DNA from: Elusimicrobiota bacterium
GTDB lineage: Bacteria > Elusimicrobiota > Elusimicrobia > UBA1565 > UBA9628
Reading direction: 5' to 3'
Length of the DNA stretch: 64,000 nt
Assembly: GCA_028868375.1 (NCBI GenBank)
Contig: JAGWUP010000004.1
Location: 62,001-126,000, forward strand
Below are positions 1-8,687 of the stretch, piece after piece. A program made the position numbers and the translations under genes. Below the pieces are notes generated by a model. The model was given only the letters and a program-made list of their open reading frames with translations, was not told the origin of the DNA and searched no databases. Each line of letters starts with the position of its first letter. The stretch's first letter is position 1.

Positions 1-97
1 TTACCCCGCGTCGGTGGGAAGTTCTCAACATGAGCGGTAGAAAGTGTCGACTGATCATCGGCGGGGTGAAATCATGGCAGCACAACCGGGATAGACT

Positions 98-222
98 GGC
101 GGCAGCACGAATAACGTCTGGACGGGCGTCTCGCAGGCCGACATAGGCCGACGGGAGGCCGAGAGTCGAGCGGCGCCTTCAGGGCGACCGCGTCCCGGAC
201 GGACGTTATTCGTGCTGCCGCC
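98..222. repeat. 125-bp element with 21-bp perfect inverted ends
   Basis: Positions 98-118 and 202-222 are perfect inverted copies of each other, beginning GGCGGCAGCACGAA, with 83 bases between them. The inner flanks are also partly complementary (GGACGGG against CCCGGAC), so the whole could form a long hairpin or be a miniature inverted-repeat element. It ends six bases before the NUDIX stop codon, so it could also serve as a 3' structure for that gene. Bases 1-97 hold no gene I can identify and are visibly less GC-rich. Confidence 0.6.
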
Positions 223-227
223 GGTGT

Positions 228-707
228 TCAAGGCTTAGCCGAGGATTCGCGCCGCTCGGCGCGCGCGGCGAAGCGAATCGCCAGGCGCCCGGTGTCGCGG
301 ACCTCGTCGCGGACATGGGGGGCGGCCAGCTCCCGGGCCGAGTGCCAGCGCAGGGCATGGTGCTCCGCCGGGGCGATGACGGCCCGGTCCGAGAAGGCTC
401 GGCAGAAGTAGATCAGGTCGATGTGCTGCGGGTGGTTGGGGATGTCCTCCAGCTGGACATGATTGGGCGAACGCAGATAGCGCACGCCGGCCGCCGCGGG
501 CCGCGGCCGCAGCGGCGAGAGCAACTCGGCCTCAAGCCCGGTCTCCTCGCGGATCTCGCGCAAGACCGCCTCCTCGGGCAGCTCGCCCTCGTCGATGTGC
601 CCGCCGGGCGGCAGCCAGAGCCCCAGCTTCTTGTGCAAGAGCAGCAGGGTGCGGCCGCGGTGGACGACATAGCCCGTGGCGACGAAGTGGCGTTGCGGTC
701 GTGTCAT
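228..707 (-). CDS. NUDIX hydrolase
   Basis: 159 residues. A complete Nudix box lies at residues 36-58 (G-x5-E-x7-REIREETGL), which holds the metal-binding glutamates of enzymes hydrolysing nucleoside diphosphates linked to another group. The substrate cannot be read from the sequence; candidates are oxidised nucleotides, NADH or sugar nucleotides. It is the last gene of a run with the alpha/beta hydrolase (24 bases upstream) and the Clp-like ATPase. A box TGCTACGAT lies 12 bases before the ATG inside the end of the upstream gene, so it may also have its own promoter. No Shine-Dalgarno is visible. Confidence 0.9.
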   Translation of the reverse strand: MTRPQRHFVATGYVVHRGRTLLLLHKKLGLWLPPGGHIDEGELPEEAVLREIREETGLEAELLSPLRPRPAAAGVRYLRSPNHVQLEDIPNHPQHIDLIYFCRAFSDRAVIAPAEHHALRWHSARELAAPHVRDEVRDTGRLAIRFAARAERRESSAKP

Positions 708-731
708 GGGCAGCGCGGCATCGTAGCAGTT

Positions 732-1547
732 TCAGCGCGCCGGGCCGGCCGGGCCGGCCAGAAAATCGCCCAGGGCGCGCGAGAGGGCCGCGGGGGCGTC
801 CAGGGGCGCGTGATGGTGGGCGTCCGGCAGCTCCAGGGCGCGGGCTTGGGGCAGGGCCGCTTGCGCGCGGCGCAGGTCCTGGGCGCTCATGACCAGGCTC
901 TCGCGGCCGCGGATGAGCAGGGTCGGCATCGGCAGGCGCGGCAAGAGCGGCCAGATCGGATCGTAGCGATAGCGAAAGCAGCGCCAATCGTATTTCCAGG
1001 TGAAGCTCCGCCCCTCGCGCCGGATCGAGAGGCGGCCCAACGCCGCCAGCGCGGAGGCCGACAGCAGCGTGCGGTCCGGCTGCAGGCGGAAGCGCTTGAG
1101 GATGGCGGCGCGGCTTGGGTAGCGAGGCTGCGGCGCTAAGCGCGGGCGAGAGAAGCGCCCTCCGGAGAACTCGGCCAGGAAGTCGACCAGGGCCAGGGCC
1201 GACAGCGGCCGGGGACAGCGCGCCGCGTATTCCAGGGACAGGCGCGCGCCGAGGCTGTGTCCGCAGAGGTTGAAGCGCTCCCAGCCCAGCGCCCGGCGCG
1301 CTCGCTCGATGTCCTCGACCCAGGTTTCGGCGCGGTAGTCCCCGTCGGCGCGCCACTCGCTGTCGCCGTGGCCGCTTAAATCCAGCGCCGCCACGCGGAA
1401 TCGGCGGGCCAGCAGCGGGGCGCAGCGGTCCCACCAATGGGAATTGGCGCCCATGCCGTGGACGAGCAGCAGCGGCGGCCCCGCGCCGCCCCAGTCCGCC
1501 AGGTGCAGCCGCGGCGAGCCGCCGATGAAGGAGGAGGCCGGACGCAC
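732..1547 (-). CDS. alpha/beta-fold hydrolase
   Basis: 271 residues with the classical fold of esterases and related hydrolases. An oxyanion-hole HG lies at residues 30-31, the nucleophile elbow is GHSLG with Ser98, and the catalytic His is probably in the DAHHH segment near residue 245. No signal peptide is seen, so it is probably cytoplasmic. The start is a GTG that directly follows the TAG stop of the Clp-like gene with no gap, which suggests translational coupling; a slightly later start is possible. Substrate unknown. It may form a unit with the exported Clp-like protein upstream and the NUDIX gene downstream. Confidence 0.85.
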   Translation of the reverse strand: MRPASSFIGGSPRLHLADWGGAGPPLLLVHGMGANSHWWDRCAPLLARRFRVAALDLSGHGDSEWRADGDYRAETWVEDIERARRALGWERFNLCGHSLGARLSLEYAARCPRPLSALALVDFLAEFSGGRFSRPRLAPQPRYPSRAAILKRFRLQPDRTLLSASALAALGRLSIRREGRSFTWKYDWRCFRYRYDPIWPLLPRLPMPTLLIRGRESLVMSAQDLRRAQAALPQARALELPDAHHHAPLDAPAALSRALGDFLAGPAGPAR

Positions 1548-3986
1548 CTACCGGGTCAAGCGCTCGGCCACCAGGCCGCCTTCGGGGCCGGGCCTCAGCG
1601 CGACCCGGTCGCCGTCCTTGACGGTTCCGCCCAAGACGGCGTCGCTCAGCGGGTCCTCCACCTCATGCTGGAGCAGCCGGCGCACCGGGCGCGCTCCCAA
1701 GGTCTTGTCCGTCTCCATGACCTTGGCGATCAGGTAATCCCGCGCCTCCGGCGACAGGCTGATCTCCAGCTTGACCTGGGCCTGGCCCGCCACCTTTTGG
1801 ACCTTGGCGAACTCGTGGTCGAGGATGGCTCCGTATTGCTCCTCGGTGAAGGGCGTGAAGACCAACTGTTCGTCGAGGCGATTGAGAAACTCCGGACGGA
1901 ACGTCTTCTTGGCCGCCTCCAGCCTCTTCTTGCGGTCTTTCTGGTCGGCCGCGGCCCGGTCCTGCCGGGCGCCGCTGCGAAAGCCCATGGCGCCGCCGTC
2001 CTCGATGGCTCCGCCCAGGTTCGAGGTCATGATGATCAGGGTGTTGCTGAAGTCGACGACGCGGCCCAGGCTGTCGGTCAGGCGGCCGTCCTCCAGGACC
2101 TGGAGCAGGAGGTTGAAGACGTCCGGGTGGGCCTTCTCGATCTCGTCGAGGAGCACGACCGAGTGCGGCTTGCGGCGCACGGCCTCCGTCAACTGCCCGC
2201 CCTCCTCGTAGCCCACGTAGCCGGGAGGCGCTCCGACCAGGCGGCTGACGGCGAACTTCTCCATGTACTCCGACATGTCGATGCGGACCAGGCTGTCCTC
2301 GCCGCCGAAGAGAAACTCGGCCAGGGCGCGCGCCAGCTCGGTCTTGCCGACCCCGGTCGGCCCCAGGAACAAGAACGAGAGGGGGCGCCTGGCGTCCTTA
2401 AGCCCCATCCGCGCCCGGCGAACGGCCCTGGAGACTTGAGCGACCGCCTCCTCCTGGCCGACGATGCGCTGATGCAGGGCCTCCTCCATCCCCAGCAGGC
2501 GCTCGGACTCATCCTGGGTCAAGCGCGTGACCGGGACCTTCGAGATCATGGCGACGACCTGCGCGATGTCGTCCTCGGTGACGACAGGAACGCTCCGTGC
2601 CTGATCGGCTTCGGCGCGCTCGTGGGCTTTCTCGGCGTGCAAGCGATCGAGTTTCTGCGCCGCCTCGTTCGCCTCGGAGCGCGCCTTGAGCGCCGCCAGC
2701 GTCCGCGCCTCGGGGTCTTCGGTGCTGGAGGGCGCCGGTTGTTGCAGCTCCTTGAGGCTTCTCTGCAAATCATTGATCTTCCTGTCAGTCCGGCTTAATC
2801 TTGCCCTAGGGCCGCGCGTCAGGTTCACGCGAGCGGCGGCCTCGTCCATGACGTCGATGGCCTTGTCGGGCAGGAATCGGCCGGTGATGTAGCGGTTCGA
2901 GAGCCCGGCCGCCGCCTTAAGCGCCTTGTCGCTGATGCGCACCTTGTGGTGCTCCTCGTAGCGCTCTCGCAGGCCCTTGAGCATCTCCAGGGTTTCATCG
3001 ACCGACGGCTCCCCCACCAGCACCGGCTGGAAGCGGCGCGCCAGGGCGGCGTCCTTCTCGACGTACTTGCGGTATTCCGACAGCGTCGTGGCGCCGATGG
3101 CCCGCAATTCGCCGCGCGCCAGGGCCGGCTTGAGCATGTTGGCGGCGTCGATCTCCCCCTCGGCCGCCCCGGCCCCGACCAGGGTGTGGAGCTCGTCGAT
3201 GAAGAGGATGACCTCGCCTCGCGAGGCCTTGATCTCGTCCATGATCCGCTTGAGCCGCTCCTCGAACTCTCCGCGCCACTTGGTGCCGGCCACTATGGCG
3301 GCCAGGTCGAGCTGGACGACGCGCTTGTCTTGAAGCGGCTGCGGCACCTCGCCGGCCACGATGCGCTGGGCGATGCCCTCGACGATGGCGGTCTTGCCGA
3401 CCCCGGCCTCGCCGATCAGCGCGGCGTTATTTTTCGTGCGCTTGCCTAGAATCTGCAGCGCCTGCTCGATCTCCTTATCCCGGCCGATGACCGGATCGAG
3501 CTTGTTTTCGGAGGCCAGCAAGGTCAGGTCGCGGCCATAAGCGTCGAGGGTCGGCGTGCGGCTGCGTTCGTTCTGCCCGATCTTCCAAGGCTGGGAGCGG
3601 CCCTGCTGCGGCTCGGAGGGCTCGGCCGCTCCGGCGGCGTCGAAGATGCGGTTGGCCTCGTAACCCAGCGCCGCCGGCTGTACGGAAGAGGGCTCTGCGC
3701 CCAGGGATTGGGATTGCCGCGCGGCACCGAAGAGTTGGGGCAGGGCGGCCGCGTCCAGCGCCGCTGCGGCGGGGGGTCCAGCGACCAAGCCGCGCTCCAG
3801 GCCCGCCTGCGAGAACTCCGGCATGGGCAGGGCTGCGGGCGGCGCTTCCGCCGGCAGGGCTGGCCGGGCCAACATTCCCGGCTGCAGGGACAGCGGCCGG
3901 AAGGCATCTTGCGCGAAGGCCGCCCCGGGCAGGACGGACTGGAGGATGAGGGCCAGGGACAGCAGTCGCGTGAGATGCTTTTTCAT
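1548..3986 (-). CDS. Exported ClpC-like double AAA+ ATPase
   Basis: 812 residues. Residues 1-26 form a clear Sec signal peptide (KKH, hydrophobic LLSLALIL, cleavage near AFA-QD). Residues 27-140 are a Pro/Ala/Leu-rich linker that replaces the usual Clp N-domain and contains RIFDA (113-117). Two AAA+ modules follow: Walker A GEAGVGKT at 192-199 with Walker B FIDE, then a second Walker A GPTGVGKT and [13 protein letters not shown]. The middle domain is short, as in ClpC rather than ClpB. An MGF tripeptide sits where ClpC carries its ClpP-docking loop. The start was chosen from the signal peptide and a TATAAT box 7 bases upstream; the open frame continues 83 codons further without similarity. 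An ATP-driven unfoldase outside the cytoplasm would be odd, so its location is unresolved. Confidence 0.88.
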   Translation of the reverse strand: MKKHLTRLLSLALILQSVLPGAAFAQDAFRPLSLQPGMLARPALPAEAPPAALPMPEFSQAGLERGLVAGPPAAAALDAAALPQLFGAARQSQSLGAEPSSVQPAALGYEANRIFDAAGAAEPSEPQQGRSQPWKIGQNERSRTPTLDAYGRDLTLLASENKLDPVIGRDKEIEQALQILGKRTKNNAALIGEAGVGKTAIVEGIAQRIVAGEVPQPLQDKRVVQLDLAAIVAGTKWRGEFEERLKRIMDEIKASRGEVILFIDELHTLVGAGAAEGEIDAANMLKPALARGELRAIGATTLSEYRKYVEKDAALARRFQPVLVGEPSVDETLEMLKGLRERYEEHHKVRISDKALKAAAGLSNRYITGRFLPDKAIDVMDEAAARVNLTRGPRARLSRTDRKINDLQRSLKELQQPAPSSTEDPEARTLAALKARSEANEAAQKLDRLHAEKAHERAEADQARSVPVVTEDDIAQVVAMISKVPVTRLTQDESERLLGMEEALHQRIVGQEEAVAQVSRAVRRARMGLKDARRPLSFLFLGPTGVGKTELARALAEFLFGGEDSLVRIDMSEYMEKFAVSRLVGAPPGYVGYEEGGQLTEAVRRKPHSVVLLDEIEKAHPDVFNLLLQVLEDGRLTDSLGRVVDFSNTLIIMTSNLGGAIEDGGAMGFRSGARQDRAAADQKDRKKRLEAAKKTFRPEFLNRLDEQLVFTPFTEEQYGAILDHEFAKVQKVAGQAQVKLEISLSPEARDYLIAKVMETDKTLGARPVRRLLQHEVEDPLSDAVLGGTVKDGDRVALRPGPEGGLVAERLTR

Positions 3987-3993
3987 GATTGGG

Positions 3994-3999
3994 ATTATA
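3994..3999 (-). promoter_or_regulatory. -10 box TATAAT, leaderless start of Clp-like gene
   Basis: A perfect TATAAT ends 7 bases before the ATG at 3986, placing the expected transcription start at or next to the A of ATG. There is no Shine-Dalgarno. It fixes the start of the Clp-like gene at the signal peptide. Confidence 0.6.
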
Positions 4000-4068
4000 G
4001 ATAGGGTTCGCGCGCGCGCCAGGGGGTCCAAGGGCCCAGGTTCAATCAGATAAAGGACCTTAATTAAA

Positions 4069-4983
4069 TTAGGTCTTTCGGTCCGAGTCATCATCGGGCC
4101 AGACGACGTTCTTGAAGCGCCGGTGGGCCCACAGCCATTGGTCCGGTTGGGCGCGTATCCAGCGCTCGACTCTCGCGGCCAATTCCTGGGCGGCGGCCGC
4201 GGGGTCCTTGAGCTGCGCCTCGCCCAAGGGAACATCCTCGAAGACGTCGTGGATCGTTCCCACGCGGTCGCGCCGCTGGAAGAGCATCAGCACCGGCGCA
4301 CCGGTGCGCTGGGCCACCAGCCCCACGGCGGCCTGCGTGTCCGCCAGGACTCCGAAGAAGCGGACCGGGACTCCCGCCGGCGGGGCGGCGTATTGGTCGA
4401 GGATGAAGACCGAGCTGTTGCCTTCCTTGACCCAGCGGATCAGCTCCGGCAGTATGCGCCGCCCGGAGGCCGTTCGGGTATTCACCGACAGGCGCGCCGC
4501 GACGATCCGGGCGTTGAGCCAAGCGGGTTTCAACCGTCGTCCGGTGACCATCGCCCGCAGGCCGCGCAAGCCGGCGATGCCCATCATCTCCCAGTTGGCG
4601 AAATGCCCGGTGACGATGATCGTGCCCTTGCCCTTGGCGTCGGCCCGGCTCCAAACGTCCAGATTGTCGACGACGGCGTTGGCCTCGACGTAGCGCCGGT
4701 AATGGCCGGGCAGGGGGCAGAACATGTGCAATAGCTCCAGGCACAGCCTGCCGTAATGCTCGTAGTTGGCGCGCAGCAGGGCGTTTCGGCCGGCCGCGTC
4801 CAGCTCCGGCAGGCAGCGGCGGATGTTGTCGCCGGCGATGCGTCGGCGCTTGGAGTCGACGCTCAGAGCCAGGCGCCCCAGAAGCGCGCCCAGCCGCAGT
4901 TCCCAGGCTCGCGGCAGCGCGGCGACGGCCAGGCCGGCGCCCGTCAAGATGGGCCAGAGAACGGCGGCGAGCAGGGGATTCAC
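4069..4983 (-). CDS. LpxL/HtrB-family lysophospholipid acyltransferase
   Basis: 304 residues. It has an N-terminal membrane segment ([17 protein letters not shown]) and GHFANWE, the H-x4-[DE] catalytic motif of lipid A late acyltransferases, followed by the expected later block around [15 protein letters not shown]. The family transfers an acyl chain to lipid A precursors or related lipids at the inner membrane. The start GTG at 4983 overlaps the stop TGA of the enoyl-CoA hydratase (GTGA), so the two are translationally coupled; the open frame continues upstream only as antisense of that gene. The pairing with a CoA-dependent enzyme suggests a lipid-related operon. The precise acceptor is unknown. 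Confidence 0.85.
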   Translation of the reverse strand: MNPLLAAVLWPILTGAGLAVAALPRAWELRLGALLGRLALSVDSKRRRIAGDNIRRCLPELDAAGRNALLRANYEHYGRLCLELLHMFCPLPGHYRRYVEANAVVDNLDVWSRADAKGKGTIIVTGHFANWEMMGIAGLRGLRAMVTGRRLKPAWLNARIVAARLSVNTRTASGRRILPELIRWVKEGNSSVFILDQYAAPPAGVPVRFFGVLADTQAAVGLVAQRTGAPVLMLFQRRDRVGTIHDVFEDVPLGEAQLKDPAAAAQELAARVERWIRAQPDQWLWAHRRFKNVVWPDDDSDRKT

Positions 4984-5750
4984 CGGCAAAAGCGCGGCGC
5001 GCGGCGCTGGCGCACGGCCGAGAGGCCCTCGAGGATGTCCGGCCCGCGCAGGCAGCGGGCCTGCCCCGCGGCCTCGAAGGCCAGGCAGCGCGTCAGCGGC
5101 TCCTCCAGCCGCATCTCGCCCTTGAGCAGGGCCAGGGCCGGCTTGGAGAGGCCGCGCAATTCGAGGACAAGGCGTGAGACGGCCTGGTCCAGGGCCCGCG
5201 GGCCGGCCGCCGCGCCGGCCGCGCCCCATTGCCGCAGTTGCCGGCCGGTAAAAAAGCGGCCCGACAGCAGCAGCTCCCGGGCCCTGGCCTCGCCGAAGAG
5301 CCCGCGCGCCAGCGGCCAGGCGGCCATGCCCGGGTTAAGCCCCAGGCGCACGAAGTTGAAGCCCAGCCTGGCGTCCTTAGAGACGACGCGCAGGTCGCAG
5401 GCCAGGGCCAGGCACAAGCCGGCGCCGACGGCGGCGCCTTGGACGCGGGCGATCGTCACCTGCGGCAGCTCCCTGATCGACAAGAAGGAGCCGTAGAAAG
5501 CGCGCATCCGCCGCGCCAGGGCGGCTTGCGGCCGGCGGCGGCAGTCGGCGATGAACCCCAGGTCGCCGCCCGCGCAGAAGGCGCGCCCCTCCCCGCGCAG
5601 CACGACGACGCTCGAGTCCTCGCGCGCCACCCGCGCCACGGCCGAGCGGAAGCGCCGCGCCGTCTCCCAATCGAGGGCGTTGAGCTTCTCCGGCCGGTTC
5701 AGGATCAGTTGGGTGACGCCGTTGTCCGTGCGCCAGGAGACGGTCGGCAT
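4980..5750 (-). CDS. Enoyl-CoA hydratase/isomerase family protein
   Basis: 256 residues of the crotonase fold. The N-terminal block LNRPEKLNALDWE, the oxyanion-hole block GRAFCAGGDL near residue 60 and VQGAAVGAGLCLALACDLR around residue 105 are all family hallmarks. After VQGAAVGAG the usual catalytic Glu positions are not obvious, so it could be a hydratase, isomerase or hydrolase variant. It is the first gene of a two-gene unit with the LpxL-type acyltransferase (4-base GTGA overlap). TATAAT ends 6 bases before the ATG, which suggests a leaderless transcript. Confidence 0.85.
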   Translation of the reverse strand: MPTVSWRTDNGVTQLILNRPEKLNALDWETARRFRSAVARVAREDSSVVVLRGEGRAFCAGGDLGFIADCRRRPQAALARRMRAFYGSFLSIRELPQVTIARVQGAAVGAGLCLALACDLRVVSKDARLGFNFVRLGLNPGMAAWPLARGLFGEARARELLLSGRFFTGRQLRQWGAAGAAAGPRALDQAVSRLVLELRGLSKPALALLKGEMRLEEPLTRCLAFEAAGQARCLRGPDILEGLSAVRQRRAPRFCR

Positions 5751-5756
5751 GGAGCC

Positions 5757-5762
5757 ATTATA
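5757..5762 (-). promoter_or_regulatory. -10 box TATAAT, leaderless start of crotonase gene
   Basis: A perfect TATAAT lies 6 bases before the ATG at 5750. The short gap to the stop of the preceding gene (5780) leaves room for little else. I see no convincing -35 hexamer. Confidence 0.55.
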
Positions 5763-5779
5763 GCTTTGCTGGGCGGCGG

Positions 5780-6709
5780 CTACAGCCGCAGGCCGATGGA
5801 GAAATGGTGGGCGCTGCCCAGGGCCCGCGCCAATCCCAAGGCGTAGTCGAAGACGTAGCGGCCCTCCCGGATGCCGATGCCCATCGAGAAGGAGTCCGAG
5901 GAGTTGAACAGGTAGCCGAAGCGCAGAGCCGCGTAATCGGAGCCGCCCAGCGGCACGCGCATCTCAAGCCCGCTGGCCGCGGCCAGCGGCTGGTCGAGGA
6001 CGCTGACGACGTCGCCGGTCAGCAGGAAGCGGTCGAAGCCGACGTCGGCGTCTTGCTCGGGATCGGGGGAGCGGCGGCCGATGGAGTAGGCCAATCCTGC
6101 GCGCTCGGTCCGCGGCAGGGGGTCTCCCTGCTGCTCGAACTTCACCGCGGAGCCCAGATTTTGCAGGGCCGCCCCGGCGCTCAAGCCCGGCAGCGGCGTG
6201 GCCCAGCGCAGGCCGGCGTCGAAGGCCAGCCCGGAGGCGCTGGCGGCCTGCGCCAGCGAGAAATGGTAGTACTTGAGCGTCGCCGCCGCCGACAGGCGGG
6301 CCGGCAGGGCCACGGCGGCGCTCAACAGCCCCAGCCAGTCCTGCTCGGCCTTCCTGCGGCCCTTCGTGCCGTCGGAGAGGTTCAGGTCGATCGTTCCGGC
6401 GTCGTAGTAGGCGGCGCCGCCGGCCAGGGTGAAGGCCGAGAGGCGGCGGGCGTAGCCCAAAAAGCCGAAGCTGTCGTCGACGATGCCGTGGGTATAGTCG
6501 AAGCGGAGCTCCGGGCGGCTTAAGCGCGCCAGGCCCGCGGGATTGTAGGTCAGAGAGTCCAGGCCGCCCTCGACCGCCGAGAACGCCCCGCCCATGGCCT
6601 CGGCGCGCGCGCCCAGCGGCCGCGAGAGGGTGACTCCGCCCGTCAGCCCGGCCTCCGCTGCGGCCAGGGCGGGAAGGGCGCAGAGGGCGGCCGTCAGGAG
6701 CAGTCGCAT
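5780..6709 (-). CDS. PorV/PorQ-type outer membrane beta-barrel protein
   Basis: 309 residues with a signal peptide (MRLLLTAALCALPALAAAEA). The mature part begins with the family signature RPLGARAEAMGGAFSAVEGG, then SLTYNPAGLARL, and continues with alternating amphipathic strands to the end; FadL/PorV-like barrels look the same. In type IX secretion systems PorV is the shuttle that receives substrates carrying a C-terminal signal. It starts one base after the stop of a secreted protein with a FlgD-like C-terminal domain, so the two are surely co-transcribed and probably functionally linked. No other type IX genes are in this window. Confidence 0.8.
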   Translation of the reverse strand: MRLLLTAALCALPALAAAEAGLTGGVTLSRPLGARAEAMGGAFSAVEGGLDSLTYNPAGLARLSRPELRFDYTHGIVDDSFGFLGYARRLSAFTLAGGAAYYDAGTIDLNLSDGTKGRRKAEQDWLGLLSAAVALPARLSAAATLKYYHFSLAQAASASGLAFDAGLRWATPLPGLSAGAALQNLGSAVKFEQQGDPLPRTERAGLAYSIGRRSPDPEQDADVGFDRFLLTGDVVSVLDQPLAAASGLEMRVPLGGSDYAALRFGYLFNSSDSFSMGIGIREGRYVFDYALGLARALGSAHHFSIGLRL

Positions 6710-6710
6710 G

Positions 6711-8180
6711 CTATTTGATCACGACGATCTTGTCGATGGCGTCGAGCTTCGGTCCCCGGCAGTGGAGCAGGTAGAGGCCGCTGGCCACCGTGGCGCCGGT
6801 CGCCGTGGTCCCGTTCCAGTACACCGTCAGCGTCCCCGCGGGCTGCTCGGCGTCGAAGATGGTGCTGACCGGCCGGCCGTCGATCGTGTAGAGCTTGACC
6901 GTGATATGGCCGGAGGCGAAGGTGGTGATGTCGATGCGCGTGCGCGTGCCCTGGCGCGGCCGCAGCAGGTTGTCGGTGAGGGACACGTTGCCGCCCGGAA
7001 AGTCGATGAACAAGGCGTTGCGCAGCGTCGTCGACAATCCGTTGCCGTTGGTGACCTCGAGGTCCCAGAAGCCGGTGGCCGCGCCTTGCGTGGCGAAGGC
7101 CGCCGTGAAGCTCTGGTCGTTGGTCCGGGCCAGGCCGGTGCCGGGGATGTCCGGCTGTCCTCCCTGCTTGAGGACGGCCGCCAGCCCCGTCGTCGAGAAG
7201 ATCTCTCCCGAGACCGCCAGGTTGTAATCCGGGGACGTCGTCATGATCTGCGGCGGGAACACGGAGCCGGGCTGCGGGGCGTCGGTGACGGCGGCGTAGG
7301 CGTCGCCGGTGCTGAGGCCGACCGGGTCGTAGTCGTAGTAGAGCCGCCAGCGGAAGGTGTCGGTGGTCCGCTCGACGAACAGGGAGGACAGGCTTCCCGG
7401 CGAGGTCGACAGGCGCACGCCGGACTCCACGCTGAAGGAGTTGGCGCTCGAGTCGCTGGAGAGGGCGCTCAGCACCAGGGTGTCCGAGGCGCCCTTGGTC
7501 AGGGGGGCGGTGTAGTAGAGGCGGACGTCGTTGTCGGTCAGCACGGTGGCCGCCACCTGGTCGGCGCGCTGCGCCACCACGGCGCCCAGCTTGCGCCAGT
7601 TGCGGCCCTGGTTGGTGGAGAGGGCCTCGTAGATCTCGTGCGCGTCCGGGGAGTTCCCCGGCGCCGAGCTGCCGATGTAGAACATCGCCCAGTCGCCGGA
7701 GGTCAGCTTGGCCAGGCTGGGGTAGCCGACGAAGGTCGTTCCGCCCATGACGGCCGTGCCGGTGTCGTTGGCCCAGGCCAGGCCGTCGGCCGAGGTGGCC
7801 GTGTAGATGTTGAAGGCCCCGGTCGTGCCGACGACGGAGTAAGCCATCCGAAAGCCCCCGGCGGTCAGCGGCAAGAGGGACAGCCCGGTGATCGAGCTGA
7901 TGGCGATGTCGACGCTGGGGACGGTGAGGCTGGACAGCCGCACCCCGGCCTCCTCGGCCAGCGCCGCGCCGTCGCCCGTCGTCGCCGAGAAGACCGCGCT
8001 GCTGTCCCGGATGTAGTAGACGCGCTGGGGGTCGGCGTAGGCGCCGGCCGCCGCCTGGATCGTCGCCGAGGTCTTCACGACCGCGGGCTCCTTGTCGAAG
8101 GACAAGGACACTCCCGCGGCCCTGGCGATGCCCGCCGGCGCGGCCAGCAGGAGCAGCGCCGCCCAGCCCGCCAGCCGCAT
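6711..8180 (-). CDS. Secreted beta-propeller-like protein with FlgD-like C-terminal domain
   Basis: 489 residues from the ATG at 8180. Signal peptide MRLAGWAALLLLAAPAG. Residues about 25-290 contain repeated strands with Asp-box-like or glycosidase-propeller features (TATSADGLAW, ALSTNQGRNWRKLG, VRLYYTAP). A beta-sandwich region follows, then a last domain of about 85 residues with LYTIDGRPV and a final ASGLYLLHCRG, as in FlgD-Ig/type IX C-terminal domains, ending in KIVVIK. It is coupled to the PorV-type gene. A TAGAAT box covers the alternative ATG three codons upstream, so I prefer the inner ATG. Any enzymatic activity is unknown. Confidence 0.75.
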   Translation of the reverse strand: MRLAGWAALLLLAAPAGIARAAGVSLSFDKEPAVVKTSATIQAAAGAYADPQRVYYIRDSSAVFSATTGDGAALAEEAGVRLSSLTVPSVDIAISSITGLSLLPLTAGGFRMAYSVVGTTGAFNIYTATSADGLAWANDTGTAVMGGTTFVGYPSLAKLTSGDWAMFYIGSSAPGNSPDAHEIYEALSTNQGRNWRKLGAVVAQRADQVAATVLTDNDVRLYYTAPLTKGASDTLVLSALSSDSSANSFSVESGVRLSTSPGSLSSLFVERTTDTFRWRLYYDYDPVGLSTGDAYAAVTDAPQPGSVFPPQIMTTSPDYNLAVSGEIFSTTGLAAVLKQGGQPDIPGTGLARTNDQSFTAAFATQGAATGFWDLEVTNGNGLSTTLRNALFIDFPGGNVSLTDNLLRPRQGTRTRIDITTFASGHITVKLYTIDGRPVSTIFDAEQPAGTLTVYWNGTTATGATVASGLYLLHCRGPKLDAIDKIVVIK

Positions 8181-8187
8181 GGCCCTC

Positions 8188-8193
8188 ATTCTA
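8188..8193 (-). promoter_or_regulatory. -10 box TAGAAT formed with the upstream stop codon
   Basis: TAGAAT lies 7 bases before the ATG at 8180. Its first three bases are the TAG stop codon of the GIY-YIG gene, so the stop of one gene doubles as part of the promoter of the next. Confidence 0.55.
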
Positions 8194-8451
8194 TAACACC
8201 GGGGCCTCTGCCAAGCGCCGCTTGAGCGCCCTCGGCAGGGCCTTGATGGCGGCCTCGCGCGAAAGCGCCTGCCCGCGCGACAGGCCGGTTTCCAGGTAGG
8301 CCAGCGTCACCGGCCGGCGCGAGCGGGTGTAGGCCGCGCCGCGGCCGCTGTTGTGGAGGAGCAGGCGCGCCGAAACGTCCTTGGCGATGCCGGTGTAGAG
8401 CGAGCCGTCTCGGCAGCGCGCCATGTAGACGCTCCACTCCCCGCTGTTCAT
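8191..8451 (-). CDS. GIY-YIG nuclease, UPF0213/YhbQ-like
   Basis: 86 residues, the usual length of this small single-domain family. VYMARCRDGSLYTGI at residues 8-22 is the GIY-YIG strand pair, SARLLLHN carries the expected Arg position, and GRGAAYTRSRRPVTLAY is characteristic of UPF0213. The catalytic Glu is probably in EAAIKALPR. DNA repair or DNA-end processing is the usual guess, but the physiological role is not settled. Possible -10 TATAGT 8 bases upstream of the ATG. Its stop codon is embedded in the -10 box of the next gene. Confidence 0.88.
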   Translation of the reverse strand: MNSGEWSVYMARCRDGSLYTGIAKDVSARLLLHNSGRGAAYTRSRRPVTLAYLETGLSRGQALSREAAIKALPRALKRRLAEAPVL

Positions 8452-8501
8452 AGGGCCCTACTATATATAATCCGCTCGACGCGGCGCGGGCCCGAAATCG
8501 G

Positions 8502-8575
8502 AGGTGCGAGCGGGATTCGAACCCGCGAATAACGGTTTTGCAGACCGTCCCCTTGGACCACTTGGGTATCGCACC
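8502..8575 (-). tRNA. tRNA-Cys (GCA)
   Basis: The acceptor stem GGTGCGA/TCGCACC, an anticodon stem-loop with ACGGT-CTGCAAA-ACCGT and a T arm GCGGGTTCGAATCCCGC are all intact. The loop gives anticodon GCA, hence cysteine. CCA is not encoded directly after the discriminator base. Confidence 0.95.
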
Positions 8576-8583
8576 GCCGAACC

Positions 8584-8589
8584 ATCCTA
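8584..8589 (-). promoter_or_regulatory. Probable -10 box of tRNA-Cys
   Basis: TGATAGGAT, an extended -10, ends 8 bases before the first base of the tRNA-Cys gene on the same strand, which places transcription start at the tRNA 5' end. Confidence 0.45.
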
Positions 8590-8675
8590 TCATTTCGCCG
8601 CCGCTCCGGTCACCGCCGTAGCGCCAGTCCCCGCCGCCTGCGCATCTTGGCCGAGGATCAGGGGGCCAGGTGTGC

Positions 8676-8681
8676 TAGAAT
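8676..8681 (+). promoter_or_regulatory. Extended -10 box TGCTAGAAT, leaderless start
   Basis: TAGAAT with an upstream TG-C ends 6 bases before the ATG at 8688. There is no Shine-Dalgarno between box and start. Confidence 0.6.
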
Positions 8682-8687
8682 CCCAGC

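Noticed and set aside
1-97. Possible remnant of an insertion sequence at the left edge
   Set aside because: The stretch is less GC-rich and has no gene, but I can identify no terminal repeats or transposase fragment with confidence.
3987-4235. Upstream extension of the Clp-like frame by 83 codons
   Set aside because: It runs antisense through the acyltransferase gene, shows no domain, and the signal peptide plus TATAAT fix the start at 3986.
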